Shown one piece after another: positions 18,466-27,164 of a stretch of 64,000 nucleotides of DNA. The notes beneath the pieces are model-generated. The model worked only from the letters and a program-made list of their open reading frames with translations. It was not told the DNA's origin and made no database searches. Position numbers and translations under genes: made by a program. The stretch is from the NCBI RefSeq assembly GCF_013602415.1, contig NZ_WPAG02000002.1, positions 434,001 to 498,000 of the forward strand, given 5' to 3'. Numbering within the stretch: position 1 is the first letter of the stretch; each line of letters starts with the position of its first letter. This DNA is from Rhodococcus sp. B50 (GTDB lineage Bacteria > Actinomycetota > Actinomycetes > Mycobacteriales > Mycobacteriaceae).

Positions 18466-19224
18466 GTGGCCGCGACACTGTTCTACCTCGACCCGTTGCC
18501 CGCCGAAGGGCGGACAGCGGTGCTCGACGGCAAGGAGGGCCGCCACGCCGCCACGGTGCGCCGCATCGCGGTCGGTGAACGGCTCGTGTTGTCCGACGGT
18601 GCGGGTGAGGTCGCCGACGTCGAAGTCACCGCGGTGGCGAAGGATCGGCTCGAAGCCGTCGTGCTCGGTCGTCGTGTCGTCGACCCGCCGCGTCCGAGCG
18701 TGACCGTCGTGCAGGCGTTGCCGAAGTCGGACCGGTCCGAACTCGCCGTCGAACTGGCCACCGAGGCCGGGGCCGACGAGTTCGTGCCGTGGCAGTCGGC
18801 GCGTTGTGTCGCTCGATGGGATGCCAAGGCGGACAAGGGTGTTGCAAAGTGGCAGGCGGTCGCGACCTCGGCGGCCAAGCAGTCGCGGCGCGCGCGTGTG
18901 CCCACGGTCGACGCGTTGCACCGCACCCCCGAGGTCGTCGCCCGCGTCCGGTCGGCCGTCGAGCGCGGCGACGTCGTCGCGGTGCTGCACGAATCCGCGA
19001 CCACACCTTTCGCCGACCTGCCGGTGCGCGACGCCGATTCGCTGACTCTGATCGTCGGTCCCGAAGGCGGACTCGACGACGCGGAGGTCCACGCCCTCGT
19101 CGACGTGGGGGCGGTGGCAGTCGGCCTCGGCCCCACGGTGCTGCGTACCTCGACCGCGGCGGCAGTCGCACTCGGAGCGATCGGCGTGCTCACCGACCGG
19201 TGGCGCACCCGGCCCCTGCACTGA
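18466..19224 (+). CDS. rsmE: 16S rRNA m3U1498 methyltransferase RsmE
   Basis: A 252-residue SPOUT methyltransferase: N-terminal PUA-like domain (FYLDPLP start, [13 protein letters not shown]) and a C-terminal trefoil-knot domain with [11 protein letters not shown] and [16 protein letters not shown], the SAM-binding loops. It methylates U1498 of 16S rRNA. GTG start 9 nt after dnaJ2. Its position after hrcA-dnaJ is conserved in mycobacteria. Confidence 0.93.
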   Translation: MAATLFYLDPLPAEGRTAVLDGKEGRHAATVRRIAVGERLVLSDGAGEVADVEVTAVAKDRLEAVVLGRRVVDPPRPSVTVVQALPKSDRSELAVELATEAGADEFVPWQSARCVARWDAKADKGVAKWQAVATSAAKQSRRARVPTVDALHRTPEVVARVRSAVERGDVVAVLHESATTPFADLPVRDADSLTLIVGPEGGLDDAEVHALVDVGAVAVGLGPTVLRTSTAAAVALGAIGVLTDRWRTRPLH

Positions 19225-19235
19225 AGGAATTCCTC

Positions 19236-20048
19236 TTGGCTCGTACGAAAATCGCGTATGGCCCCCACTCGCAGCAGTTCGGGCACGTCTTCCTGCCCGA
19301 CCCCGAGACGGTGACGGGGCCCGTTCCCGTCGTCATGGTCGTCCACGGGGGGTCGTGGCACGGTCGCTACCAGCTCACCCTGGGCACGGCGCTCGCCGTC
19401 GACCTCGCCCGTCGCGGTGTGGTGGCGTGGAACGTCGAGTACCGACGCCTCGAGGCCGGGGGCGCGTGGGACGAGATGTCCGCGGACGTGGTCGCGGCGT
19501 TCGAGACGATCTTCACCGAGGTCGTTCCGCACGCGCAGCGCGCCGGCATCGAGGTCGACGTCGACCGTGTCCGGCTCGTCGGTCACTCGGCGGGAGGTCA
19601 GCTGGCGGTGTGGCTCGCCGGTGAGAACACGTCGGTGCGGCCTGAATTCGTGGTCTCGCAGGCAGGAGCACTCGACCTCGTCACGGCCGGGGAGCGAGGT
19701 CGCCGTGTGCAGGCGTTCGAGGCGCTCTTCGGTGCGTCCTACGCGGATGCGCCGGAGCGCTACCGCTCGGCCTCACCCACGCACCGGGTGCCGATCGGTG
19801 TGCCGGTCGCGGTGCTGCACGGCACCACCGACGAGCAGGTTCCGGTGAGCGTCGCGCACCGCTACGCCGGGGCGGCCGCGACAGCGGGGGATCCGGTGTC
19901 GCTGGAACTGGTCGACGGAGACGACCACGTCGCCTTCCTGAACCGCACGACTCGCTCCTGGGAGCGATCTCTCGAACTGCTCACCGCTCCGTCAGTCGCC
20001 GACCTCGGCATCGCTGCGGGAGCGGGCGCGGAGTCCGCGGGGGAGTAG
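19236..20048 (+). CDS. Alpha/beta hydrolase (esterase/formamidase-like)
   Basis: A 270-residue cytoplasmic serine hydrolase. The oxyanion-hole motif is HGGSW, the nucleophile elbow GHSAGGQ, with candidate Asp in HGTTDEQVP and His in DGDDHVAF. It resembles the BD-FAE/kynurenine formamidase-like group; the substrate is unknown. TTG 19236 has AAGGA 7 nt upstream and is 11 nt after rsmE, so it is probably the last gene of that operon. Its 3' end overlaps the convergent MFS gene by 57 bp. Confidence 0.8.
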   Translation: MARTKIAYGPHSQQFGHVFLPDPETVTGPVPVVMVVHGGSWHGRYQLTLGTALAVDLARRGVVAWNVEYRRLEAGGAWDEMSADVVAAFETIFTEVVPHAQRAGIEVDVDRVRLVGHSAGGQLAVWLAGENTSVRPEFVVSQAGALDLVTAGERGRRVQAFEALFGASYADAPERYRSASPTHRVPIGVPVAVLHGTTDEQVPVSVAHRYAGAAATAGDPVSLELVDGDDHVAFLNRTTRSWERSLELLTAPSVADLGIAAGAGAESAGE

Positions 20049-21605
20049 CGCCGTGACCGTCGCGGCGCCGAGGAGCAGGACGATGCCGGCGACGAGACTC
20101 GCGGACGAGATCGCCTGCGCGAACGCCGCGGACGACGCGTCGAGCAGAGGCTGGGCGTACGACGCCGCGAACGGATTGGCCGCGAGTTCCTCCGCGACAA
20201 TCGCCGCGCCGCCCACCGAGTCGCCGGACGCCTCGATGGCCATCGCCGCCTGATCGGCCATCGGGCCCGTCAGATCCGCCAACGGCAATCCGTCGAGGAA
20301 ACCGGAGATCTCGCGGTGATAGGTGGTCGCGAGGATCGAGCCGAGCACGGCGATGCCCAGCGAGCCGCCGAATTCCACTGCGGTGTCGTTCAATCCGCCC
20401 GCCGCTCCGAGATCCGAGTCGGGGAAGCCGCCCATGATGAGGTCGGTGGACGGTGGTGTGGCCAGGCCGATGCCCAGTCCCAGCAGCAGCAACGAGATCA
20501 GGAAGGGCGTGAAACCGGAGCCGGTGTCCGTGACGGTGAGGGCGAGGATGCCTGCCGCGGCGGCGATCATGCCCGCGCCGACGAGGATCCGCGCGCCCAG
20601 GCGAGGGGCGAGCCGGCCGCTCAGCGCCGCACCCAGCGAGACCGTCACCGCAAGCGGGAGCAGACGCAGACCCGTCTCGAGTGGGCCGTAGCCCAGCACG
20701 AACTGGAACTGCTGGGCGACGAAGTAGATGGCTCCGAACGCGACGAGGAAGAGCAACAGCACCGCGACGCACGCCCCGCCGACGGTCCGGTCCGCGACGC
20801 GGTGCAGATCCAGCAGCGGCCGGGGATGGCGCAGTTCCCATACGACGAAGAGAACCGCGGCGACCACCGAACCGACCGTGGTCGCGATCACCTCGGTGCC
20901 CCAACCGAAGTGGAAGCCTTCGATGATCGCGTAGACGATCCCACCGAGGGCGAGGACCGACAGTGCGCCGCCGATCCAATCGGTGCGGGTGAGATCGTCC
21001 GCCTTCGATGCGGGTACGAGGATCACGGCCGCGATCGCGGCGAACGCCGCGATCGGCACGTTGATGAGGAAGGTCGACCCCCACGAGTTCGATTCGAGGA
21101 GCCATCCGGCGAGCAGGGGGCCGAGGGCGATGGCAAGGCCCGAGGTGGCCGCCCAGGCCGCGATCGCCCGGGCACGCTCGCGCACGGGGAACATCGCGAC
21201 GAGCAACGACAGGGTCGCGGGCATGATGACGGCGGCGCCCACACCCATGACGATGCGCGCGACGATCACGTCGGCCGCGCTGTCGGCGAGCGATCCGTAC
21301 ACCGCGCCGACGGCGAACGCCGCGAGGCCCGCCAGCAGCGCGCGTCGTCGCCCGTACCGGTCGCCGAGCACGCCGAACAGCAGCATCAGCGCGGCGTAGG
21401 GGACGGTGTAGCCGTCGATGATCCACTGCATGTCGGCGCTGGTGAGCTGCAGGTCGCGCAGCATTCCGGGCGCGGCGACGATGAGTGAGGTGTTCGCCAT
21501 CACGACGATGAGCAGGCTCAGGCACAGCACCGCGAGTCCTGCCCAGCGCAGCCGGTAAGGTTCCTTCGCTGCGCTCCCTCCTGATCGAATGACAGCAGTG
21601 GTCAT
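19992..21605 (-). CDS. MFS drug-efflux transporter, DHA2 (14-TM) family
   Basis: A 537-residue permease with about 14 hydrophobic segments and the EmrB/QacA layout: TSLIVAAPGMLRDLQLTSAD near TM1, LFGVLGDRYGRRRALL (motif A) and VMGVGAAVIMPATLSLLVAM (motif C region). Probably a proton-driven multidrug exporter. ATG 21605 has AGGAGA upstream. It is divergent from a TetR regulator, and a perfect 16-bp palindrome in the shared promoter region is the likely operator. Its last 19 codons overlap the convergent hydrolase gene. Confidence 0.9.
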   Translation of the reverse strand: MTTAVIRSGGSAAKEPYRLRWAGLAVLCLSLLIVVMANTSLIVAAPGMLRDLQLTSADMQWIIDGYTVPYAALMLLFGVLGDRYGRRRALLAGLAAFAVGAVYGSLADSAADVIVARIVMGVGAAVIMPATLSLLVAMFPVRERARAIAAWAATSGLAIALGPLLAGWLLESNSWGSTFLINVPIAAFAAIAAVILVPASKADDLTRTDWIGGALSVLALGGIVYAIIEGFHFGWGTEVIATTVGSVVAAVLFVVWELRHPRPLLDLHRVADRTVGGACVAVLLLFLVAFGAIYFVAQQFQFVLGYGPLETGLRLLPLAVTVSLGAALSGRLAPRLGARILVGAGMIAAAAGILALTVTDTGSGFTPFLISLLLLGLGIGLATPPSTDLIMGGFPDSDLGAAGGLNDTAVEFGGSLGIAVLGSILATTYHREISGFLDGLPLADLTGPMADQAAMAIEASGDSVGGAAIVAEELAANPFAASYAQPLLDASSAAFAQAISSASLVAGIVLLLGAATVTALLPRGLRARSRSDAEVGD

Positions 21606-21666
21606 CAGGCTCTCCTCGGGGTGCTGGATGGGCTGGGGCCGAGCCCCGTTCTGCACGGTGCTGTGC

Positions 21667-21702
21667 AAGTTACGCAGCTGCACACCTGTGTGCAACTAGA
21701 AT
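21667..21702. promoter_or_regulatory. Divergent MFS/TetR promoters with palindromic operator
   Basis: A perfect palindrome with 7-bp arms (TGCACAC-CT-GTGTGCA, 21679-21694) overlaps the -35 (TTGCAC, 21695-21690, minus strand) and spacer of a promoter whose -10 is TAACTT (21672-21667, 17-nt spacing), aimed at the MFS gene. On the plus strand TAGAAT (21697-21702) can serve tetR. Binding of the TetR protein here would block both directions. Confidence 0.65.
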
Positions 21703-21735
21703 GAAAGACAGATCACATTCGGCAGGAAAAGGACG

Positions 21736-22416
21736 ATGAACGTGGAGAACTCGGTCACCCGACCGCGAACCCGATTCACTGCGAACCGCATGCGCATACT
21801 CGACGCGGCGGTGACCTGTTTCGCCACCGACTTCGACGCGAGCATGGACGATGTCGCGAAGGCCGCGGGCGTGGTCCGCCGCACGGTGTACGCGCACTTC
21901 CCCAATCGGGAAGCGCTCGTCGAGGGGATCGTCGAGGACGCCTCGACCGCGCTCGCCGAGGCCCTCGACCATCCCGAGCCGGAGGACCCCGCGGTCGCGC
22001 TCGCGGTGGAGGCCCTGCGGACCTGGCCGATCGGCGACCGCTACCGCGTGCTGCTCTCGTTCGCGCGCAAGGAGGTGGGAGAGCAACGCATCGCCGAGTT
22101 GGTCGCGCCGGTGCGCTCACGTGTCCTGGGGCACGTCGAACGTGGCCTCGCGCAGGGGCAGTTCTCCGGCTACCTTCCGGCGCCGGTGCTGGTCGGGATG
22201 ATGGAAGGACTGACGATGGCCACGCTCGAGCAGGCCAATCTCGGTCTGGTCGACGACTCCGGCGACACCATCGTTCTGGGCAACCTCGTGCTGGCCGGGG
22301 TCTCGCCCGACCGGGCGCCGGGCGTCCTCGCAGAGGCGCGGCGATGGCTCATGGCCGCGGCGCGCCAGAGGCTCACGGAGGCCACCTCGGGCGACGGCGG
22401 TACCGAACCCCGGTGA
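21736..22416 (+). CDS. TetR-family regulator, divergent to the MFS pump
   Basis: A 226-residue TetR protein with an N-terminal helix-turn-helix (ASMDDVAKAAGVVRRTVYAHFPNREALVEGI) and a helical ligand domain. AAAGGACG precedes the ATG. Gene orientation and the 16-bp palindrome between the two genes indicate local repression of the MFS transporter. The inducer is unknown. Confidence 0.88.
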   Translation: MNVENSVTRPRTRFTANRMRILDAAVTCFATDFDASMDDVAKAAGVVRRTVYAHFPNREALVEGIVEDASTALAEALDHPEPEDPAVALAVEALRTWPIGDRYRVLLSFARKEVGEQRIAELVAPVRSRVLGHVERGLAQGQFSGYLPAPVLVGMMEGLTMATLEQANLGLVDDSGDTIVLGNLVLAGVSPDRAPGVLAEARRWLMAAARQRLTEATSGDGGTEPR

Positions 22417-22453
22417 AACGCACTGTTGCGGGAGGGTACGCCGCGCCCGGCGC

Positions 22454-22459
22454 TAGACT
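22454..22459 (+). promoter_or_regulatory. -10 box upstream of phoH
   Basis: TAGACT (TANNNT) lies 60 nt before the phoH GTG; transcription would start near 22466. No clear -35 is seen. Confidence 0.4.
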
Positions 22460-22518
22460 GGCACGAACACGACGACCGTCGTGCAGGAGCCGAACCGAAA
22501 GCAGGACGTACCGTCCAC

Positions 22519-23577
22519 GTGAGTGAACCAGACCGACCCCACGAGCCCGCCGAACTCGAACCGACCACAGTCAAATCGAGCCTGGACCTCCCGTCGGAGG
22601 CCACAGCGCCGCTGCTCGGAGCCGCGGACGAGAATTTGATCGCCCTCGAGGCCCTCCTGGTGGCGGATATCCACGTACGGGGCAACACCGTCACGCTGAC
22701 CGGCGCACCCGCCGACGTCGCTCTCGCCGAACGCGCGCTCGCCGAACTCGTCACCCTCGTCCGACGCGGTCAGCCGCTCGCCCCCGACGCCGTGCGTCGC
22801 ACCGTGGGCATGCTCACCCAGGGGCTCTCCGAGTCGCCGGCCGACGTCCTCAGCCTCGACATCCTGTCGCGGCGCGGGAAGACGATCCGGCCCAAGACCC
22901 TGAATCAGAAGCGGTACGTCGACGCCATCGATGCCCACACCATCGTCTTCGGTATCGGTCCCGCCGGCACGGGTAAGACCTATCTCGCCATGGCGAAGGC
23001 GGTGCAGGCGCTGCAGACCAAGCAGGTCAACCGCATCATCCTCACCCGACCCGCCGTCGAGGCCGGGGAACGACTCGGATTCCTGCCGGGCACCCTGTAC
23101 GAGAAGATCGACCCCTATCTGCGTCCGCTGCACGACGCGCTGCACGACATGATGGACCCCGAGGCCATCCCGAAGCTCATGCAGGCCGGGGTGATCGAGG
23201 TCGCACCCCTGGCATTCATGCGGGGCCGGACGCTCAACGACGCTTTCATCATCCTCGACGAGGCGCAGAACACCACGGCCGAGCAGATGAAGATGTTCCT
23301 CACGCGCCTGGGCTTCGGATCCAAGATCGTCGTGACCGGCGACATCACCCAGATCGACCTGCCCGGTGGTGCCCGTTCGGGTCTCGCCGCCGCCACCGAG
23401 ATCCTCGACGGGATCGACGACATCCACATCGCGCGACTCGACAGCAGCGACGTCGTGCGGCACCGGCTCGTCTCCGACATCGTCGACGCCTACAGCCGCT
23501 TCGAGGCCGGCCGCGACGGTGACGCGATCTCCGGCAACCGCGCCCAGCGTCGCGCGCAGCGGGTGCAGCGTCGATGA
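22519..23577 (+). CDS. phoH: PhoH-family ATPase (PhoH1)
   Basis: A 352-residue P-loop protein: an N-terminal KH-like part ([15 protein letters not shown]), Walker A GPAGTGKT, Walker [10 protein letters not shown] and the sensor-type [11 protein letters not shown]. PhoH proteins are ATPases linked to RNA metabolism and are almost always next to ybeY, as here. GTG 22519 gives [10 protein letters not shown]; the ribosome site is weak. Its stop overlaps an 18-codon mini-ORF that runs to the ybeY start. Confidence 0.9.
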   Translation: MSEPDRPHEPAELEPTTVKSSLDLPSEATAPLLGAADENLIALEALLVADIHVRGNTVTLTGAPADVALAERALAELVTLVRRGQPLAPDAVRRTVGMLTQGLSESPADVLSLDILSRRGKTIRPKTLNQKRYVDAIDAHTIVFGIGPAGTGKTYLAMAKAVQALQTKQVNRIILTRPAVEAGERLGFLPGTLYEKIDPYLRPLHDALHDMMDPEAIPKLMQAGVIEVAPLAFMRGRTLNDAFIILDEAQNTTAEQMKMFLTRLGFGSKIVVTGDITQIDLPGGARSGLAAATEILDGIDDIHIARLDSSDVVRHRLVSDIVDAYSRFEAGRDGDAISGNRAQRRAQRVQRR

Positions 23578-23630
23578 ACACCCTTGCAGATCAACCGAAT
23601 ATCGTCGTGCAGAAGGAACTCCAGTCATGA
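23574..23630 (+). CDS. 18-residue bridging mini-ORF between phoH and ybeY
   Basis: The ATG at 23574 overlaps the phoH TGA (ATGA); the frame ([18 protein letters not shown]) ends with a TGA that overlaps the ybeY ATG (ATGA). Same length (18 codons) and same double overlap as the nirA-cysH mini-ORF. It also contains the AGAAGGAA ribosome site of ybeY, so its translation could tune ybeY initiation. Confidence 0.4.
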   Translation: MNTLADQPNIVVQKELQS

Positions 23631-24169
23631 GCATCGAGATCTCGAACGAATCGGGCATGGACGTCTCGGAGGAGGAACTCCTCGACGTCGCTCGCTTCGT
23701 GATCGCCCGGATGGATGTGCATCCGGCGGCGGAGTTGTCGATGGTGCTTGTGGACCTCGACACCATGGCCGATCTGCACGTGCGATGGATGGACCTGCCC
23801 GGCCCCACCGACGTGATGTCGTTCCCCATGGACGAACTCGAACCCGGCGGACGTCCCGACGCCCCCGAGCCGGGCCCGTCGATGCTCGGCGACATCGTGC
23901 TGTGTCCGCAGTTCGCGGCAGACCAGGCGGCCGAGGCCGGTCATCCGGTGGCGCACGAACTCGCGCTGCTCACCGTGCACGGCATGCTCCACCTCCTCGG
24001 CTACGACCACGCCGAACCGGAGGAGGAGAAGGAGATGTTCGGTCTACAGAACCAGCTCCTCGCCGAGTGGTACGAGGAGATCCGCCGCGCCGAGCAGGAG
24101 GCACGTCTCGCCGCCCGCGACCGCAAGCTGCTGGGCAAGGCCGGTTTCGTCGACACCCCCGAATCATGA
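23627..24169 (+). CDS. ybeY: Endoribonuclease YbeY
   Basis: A 180-residue protein with the zinc motif [11 protein letters not shown] (H-x3-H-x5-H) and the conserved [12 protein letters not shown] segment. YbeY is an RNase needed for 16S rRNA 3'-end processing and ribosome quality control. The ATG at 23627 has AGAAGGAA upstream. It belongs to the phoH-ybeY-CBS protein-era operon, with mini-ORF bridges on both sides. Confidence 0.95.
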   Translation: MSIEISNESGMDVSEEELLDVARFVIARMDVHPAAELSMVLVDLDTMADLHVRWMDLPGPTDVMSFPMDELEPGGRPDAPEPGPSMLGDIVLCPQFAADQAAEAGHPVAHELALLTVHGMLHLLGYDHAEPEEEKEMFGLQNQLLAEWYEEIRRAEQEARLAARDRKLLGKAGFVDTPES

Positions 24170-24231
24170 GCGGCGACAGTACGAACCGACCTGATCGGAC
24201 GACGCCGACGGGGGGAGTGACGGCCGCGTGA
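24166..24231 (+). CDS. 21-residue bridging mini-ORF between ybeY and the CBS-protein gene
   Basis: The ATG at 24166 overlaps the ybeY TGA (ATGA); the 21-codon frame ends at a TGA overlapping the GTG start of the next gene (GTGA). The peptide is polar and without features. Third case of this layout in the window. Confidence 0.38.
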   Translation: MSGDSTNRPDRTTPTGGVTAA

Positions 24232-25544
24232 GTACCGTACCCCTCGTCGTCCTGGCAGTCGTCCTGGTGGTACTCGGCGGTCTGTTCGCCGCCGTCGATT
24301 CCGCCCTGAACACCGTATCCGCTGCGCGCGCCGAGGAACTCGCGAAGGAGCGTCGCCCCAGTGCACGGCGGCTGCTCGGCCTGCTCGACGATCGGCCCCG
24401 CTACGTCAATCTGACGGTGCTGCTGCGGATCCTCTGCGAGATCACCGCCACCGTGGTGCTCGTCGGTGCGCTGCTCGCTGTTCTCGACCGGACGTGGGCG
24501 CTCGTGGTGGGCGCCGCGGTGATGGTGATCGTCGACTACGTCGTGATCGGCGTCGGCCCTCGCACTCTCGGACGCCAGCACGCCTACCCGATCGCGCTCG
24601 CGGCCACCGGTCCGTTGCGGATCCTCGGTGTCCTGCTCGGTCCGATCAGCCGGATCCTCATCGCCGTGGGTAACGCCGTCACACCCGGCCGCGGTTTCCG
24701 GAACGGTCCGTTCGCCAACGAGATCGAGCTGCGCGAACTGGTCGATCTCGCGCAGGAGAGCGGGGTCGTGGCCGACGAGGAACGCCGGATGATCCAGTCG
24801 GTGTTCGATTTCGGCGACACCACGGCCCGCGAGATCATGGTTCCGCGTCCCGAGATGGTGTGGATCGAGGAGACCAAGACGGCCGGTCAGGCCACCTCGC
24901 TCGCGGTCCGCAGCGGGCACTCCCGGATCCCGGTGATCGGCGAGAACGTCGACGACATCCGCGGTGTCGTCTACCTCAAGGACCTCGTCAAGCAGACCTA
25001 CTATCACCGCGACGGTGGGCGCAGCGTCTCGGTGGCCGACGTCATGCGACCGGCGGTGTTCGTGCCGGATTCGAAACGCCTCGACGATCTGCTTGCCGAC
25101 ATGCAGCGCGACCGCAACCACATGGCGGTGCTCGTCGACGAATACGGCGGCATCGCAGGCCTGGTGACGATCGAGGACGTCATCGAGGAGATCGTCGGTG
25201 AGATCGCCGACGAGTACGACACCGGGGAGATCCCCGACGTCGAGGATCTCGGCGACGACACCTACCGGGTCTCGGCGCGACTGCCCGTCGAGGATCTCGG
25301 CGAACTGTTCGACATCGACATCGAGGACGACGAGGTCGACACGGTCGGCGGACTCCTCGGCTACGAGCTCGGCCGAGTTCCTCTGCCGGGCGCGGAGGTA
25401 CGAACCCACGGCCTGCTGCTCCGCGGTGAGGGCGGACCGGACGTCCGCGGCCGCGTGCGCGTGAGCACCGTCCACGTGGAACGGGTGACACCCGACGAAG
25501 AACACAGCGATACCGATACGGCCACGACCGAGGAGCATGCATGA
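24228..25544 (+). CDS. CNNM/CorC-type membrane protein with CBS domains
   Basis: A 438-residue protein: DUF21 region with three to four transmembrane helices (start [20 protein letters not shown]), a pair of CBS domains ([12 protein letters not shown] ... [19 protein letters not shown]) and a C-terminal transporter-associated domain ([19 protein letters not shown]). The family takes part in Mg2+/Co2+ handling. GTG start inside the mini-ORF stop; its TGA overlaps the era ATG (ATGA). Confidence 0.88.
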   Translation: MSTVPLVVLAVVLVVLGGLFAAVDSALNTVSAARAEELAKERRPSARRLLGLLDDRPRYVNLTVLLRILCEITATVVLVGALLAVLDRTWALVVGAAVMVIVDYVVIGVGPRTLGRQHAYPIALAATGPLRILGVLLGPISRILIAVGNAVTPGRGFRNGPFANEIELRELVDLAQESGVVADEERRMIQSVFDFGDTTAREIMVPRPEMVWIEETKTAGQATSLAVRSGHSRIPVIGENVDDIRGVVYLKDLVKQTYYHRDGGRSVSVADVMRPAVFVPDSKRLDDLLADMQRDRNHMAVLVDEYGGIAGLVTIEDVIEEIVGEIADEYDTGEIPDVEDLGDDTYRVSARLPVEDLGELFDIDIEDDEVDTVGGLLGYELGRVPLPGAEVRTHGLLLRGEGGPDVRGRVRVSTVHVERVTPDEEHSDTDTATTEEHA

Positions 25545-26458
25545 CCGACACCGACTTCCGTTCCGGCTTCATCTGTTTCGTCGGCCGGCCCAACACCGGG
25601 AAGTCGACGCTCACGAATGCGCTCGTCGGCAGCAAGATCGCGATCACCTCGTCGCGTCCGCAGACCACCCGCCACACCATCCGCGGTATCGTCCACCGCG
25701 ACAACGCCCAGCTCATCCTGGTCGATACCCCGGGACTGCACCGTCCGCGCACCCTGCTCGGACAGCGGCTGAACGATCTGGTGCAGGACACCTACTCCGA
25801 GGTCGACGCGATCGGCATGTGTTTCCCCGCCGACGAGAAGATCGGCCCCGGCGACCGCTGGATCCTCGACCAGGTGCGGCACATGGCGCCGAAGACCCCG
25901 GTCGTCGGCATCGTGACGAAGATCGACAAGGTGGGCAAACAGCAGGTCGCGGCGCAGTTGCTCGCCGTGTCGAAGTTGCTCGGCGAGGACTGCGAGGTGG
26001 TGCCCGTCTCGGCCACCTCGGGTGAGCAGGTCGAGGTCCTCATCGACGTCCTCGTCTCGCACATGGAACCCGGTCCGGCCTTCTATCCCGATGGCGAGCT
26101 CACCGACGAGCCGGAGGAAACCCTGATGGCCGAGCTCATCCGCGAGGCCGCGCTCGAAGGTCTCGGCGACGAGCTGCCGCACTCGCTCGCGGTCGTCATC
26201 GAGGAGATCACGGAACGTGAGGGCCGCACCGAGAAGCAGGGCGAGATGCTCGACGTGCACGCCCTGCTCTACGTCGAGCGGCCGAGTCAGAAGGGCATCG
26301 TCATCGGCAAGGGGGGCGCGCGGCTACGCGAGGTGGGCACCGCCGCGCGCAGCCAGATCGAGAAGCTCCTCGGCGTGAAGATCTATCTCGATCTGCACGT
26401 GAAGGTCGCGAAGGATTGGCAGCGCGATCCCAAACAGCTGGGCCGTCTGGGATTCTGA
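25541..26458 (+). CDS. era: GTPase Era
   Basis: A 305-residue ribosome-assembly GTPase: G1 GRPNTGKST (residues 15-23), G3 DTPG, G4 TKID, and a C-terminal KH domain with GKGG that binds the 3' end of 16S rRNA. Its link to YbeY in one operon fits shared 16S maturation. ATG within the CBS-protein stop (ATGA). Confidence 0.96.
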   Translation: MTDTDFRSGFICFVGRPNTGKSTLTNALVGSKIAITSSRPQTTRHTIRGIVHRDNAQLILVDTPGLHRPRTLLGQRLNDLVQDTYSEVDAIGMCFPADEKIGPGDRWILDQVRHMAPKTPVVGIVTKIDKVGKQQVAAQLLAVSKLLGEDCEVVPVSATSGEQVEVLIDVLVSHMEPGPAFYPDGELTDEPEETLMAELIREAALEGLGDELPHSLAVVIEEITEREGRTEKQGEMLDVHALLYVERPSQKGIVIGKGGARLREVGTAARSQIEKLLGVKIYLDLHVKVAKDWQRDPKQLGRLGF

Positions 26459-26475
26459 CGCCGGCGACGAGCCGC

Positions 26476-27123
26476 TTAGCGACCGGACGTGGTGATCGGC
26501 GGGGTGAGCCACATCGATGCGAGGTCGTCCGCGGTCACCACGGTCCCGAAGTTCTGCGCGACCACCGAGACCGACGCGGCGTGTGCTGTGGGGCTGTAGG
26601 ACGCGGCGCAGTCCTCGACGAGCGAGACCCAGTACTCGTGGAACAGGCCGCTGCGCAGGCTCGATTCGACGCAGATCTCGGTGGCGACACCGGTGAACAA
26701 CAACGATTCGATGCCTCGTGAGCGCAGGACACGGTCGAGGTCGGTGCCGACGAATGCGCTGAAGCGATGTTTGACGATCACCGGTTCTCCCGGTTCCGGC
26801 CGGACACCGTAGTAGTCGGCTCCGGGGGTTCCGGGTCGGCAGGTCAGACCGGTCCGTGCCGTACCGGGGCCGGTTCCGACGCGGTCCAGCCACTGGGGTG
26901 AGTCCGTGGTCTCGTCGTGTTCCGTGCGGACCCACACGACGGGAACGTCCCTGCGGCGGGCGCGGTCGATCAGTTCGGCCAGGCGCGGTGTCATGGCCTC
27001 GGCAGCGGAAACGTCGAACCCGCATCCGGCGAGTGCGCCGTCCGGGGAACAGAAGTCGTTCTGCATGTCGATCACGACCAGGGCACAGCGCCGGGGGTCG
27101 TAACGGAAGCCGGATTCGTCCAC
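26476..27123 (-). CDS. Isochorismatase-like cysteine hydrolase
   Basis: A 215-residue protein with the family triad: Asp in VVIDMQNDF (residue 19), Lys in VIVKHRFSAF and Cys in GVATEICVESSLR. Such enzymes hydrolyse amides (N-carbamoyl compounds, nicotinamide, ureido acids). GTG 27123 is chosen for its strong GAGGAGAGG site; GTG 27168, overlapping the upstream permease stop (GTGA), would add 15 residues and is the alternative. Context with a permease, TetR and amidase suggests uptake and breakdown of an amide. Confidence 0.85.
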   Translation of the reverse strand: MDESGFRYDPRRCALVVIDMQNDFCSPDGALAGCGFDVSAAEAMTPRLAELIDRARRRDVPVVWVRTEHDETTDSPQWLDRVGTGPGTARTGLTCRPGTPGADYYGVRPEPGEPVIVKHRFSAFVGTDLDRVLRSRGIESLLFTGVATEICVESSLRSGLFHEYWVSLVEDCAASYSPTAHAASVSVVAQNFGTVVTADDLASMWLTPPITTSGR

Positions 27124-27164
27124 GGGGATCCTCTCCTCGAAGCTGTTCGGTACGGGTGCGCCGG

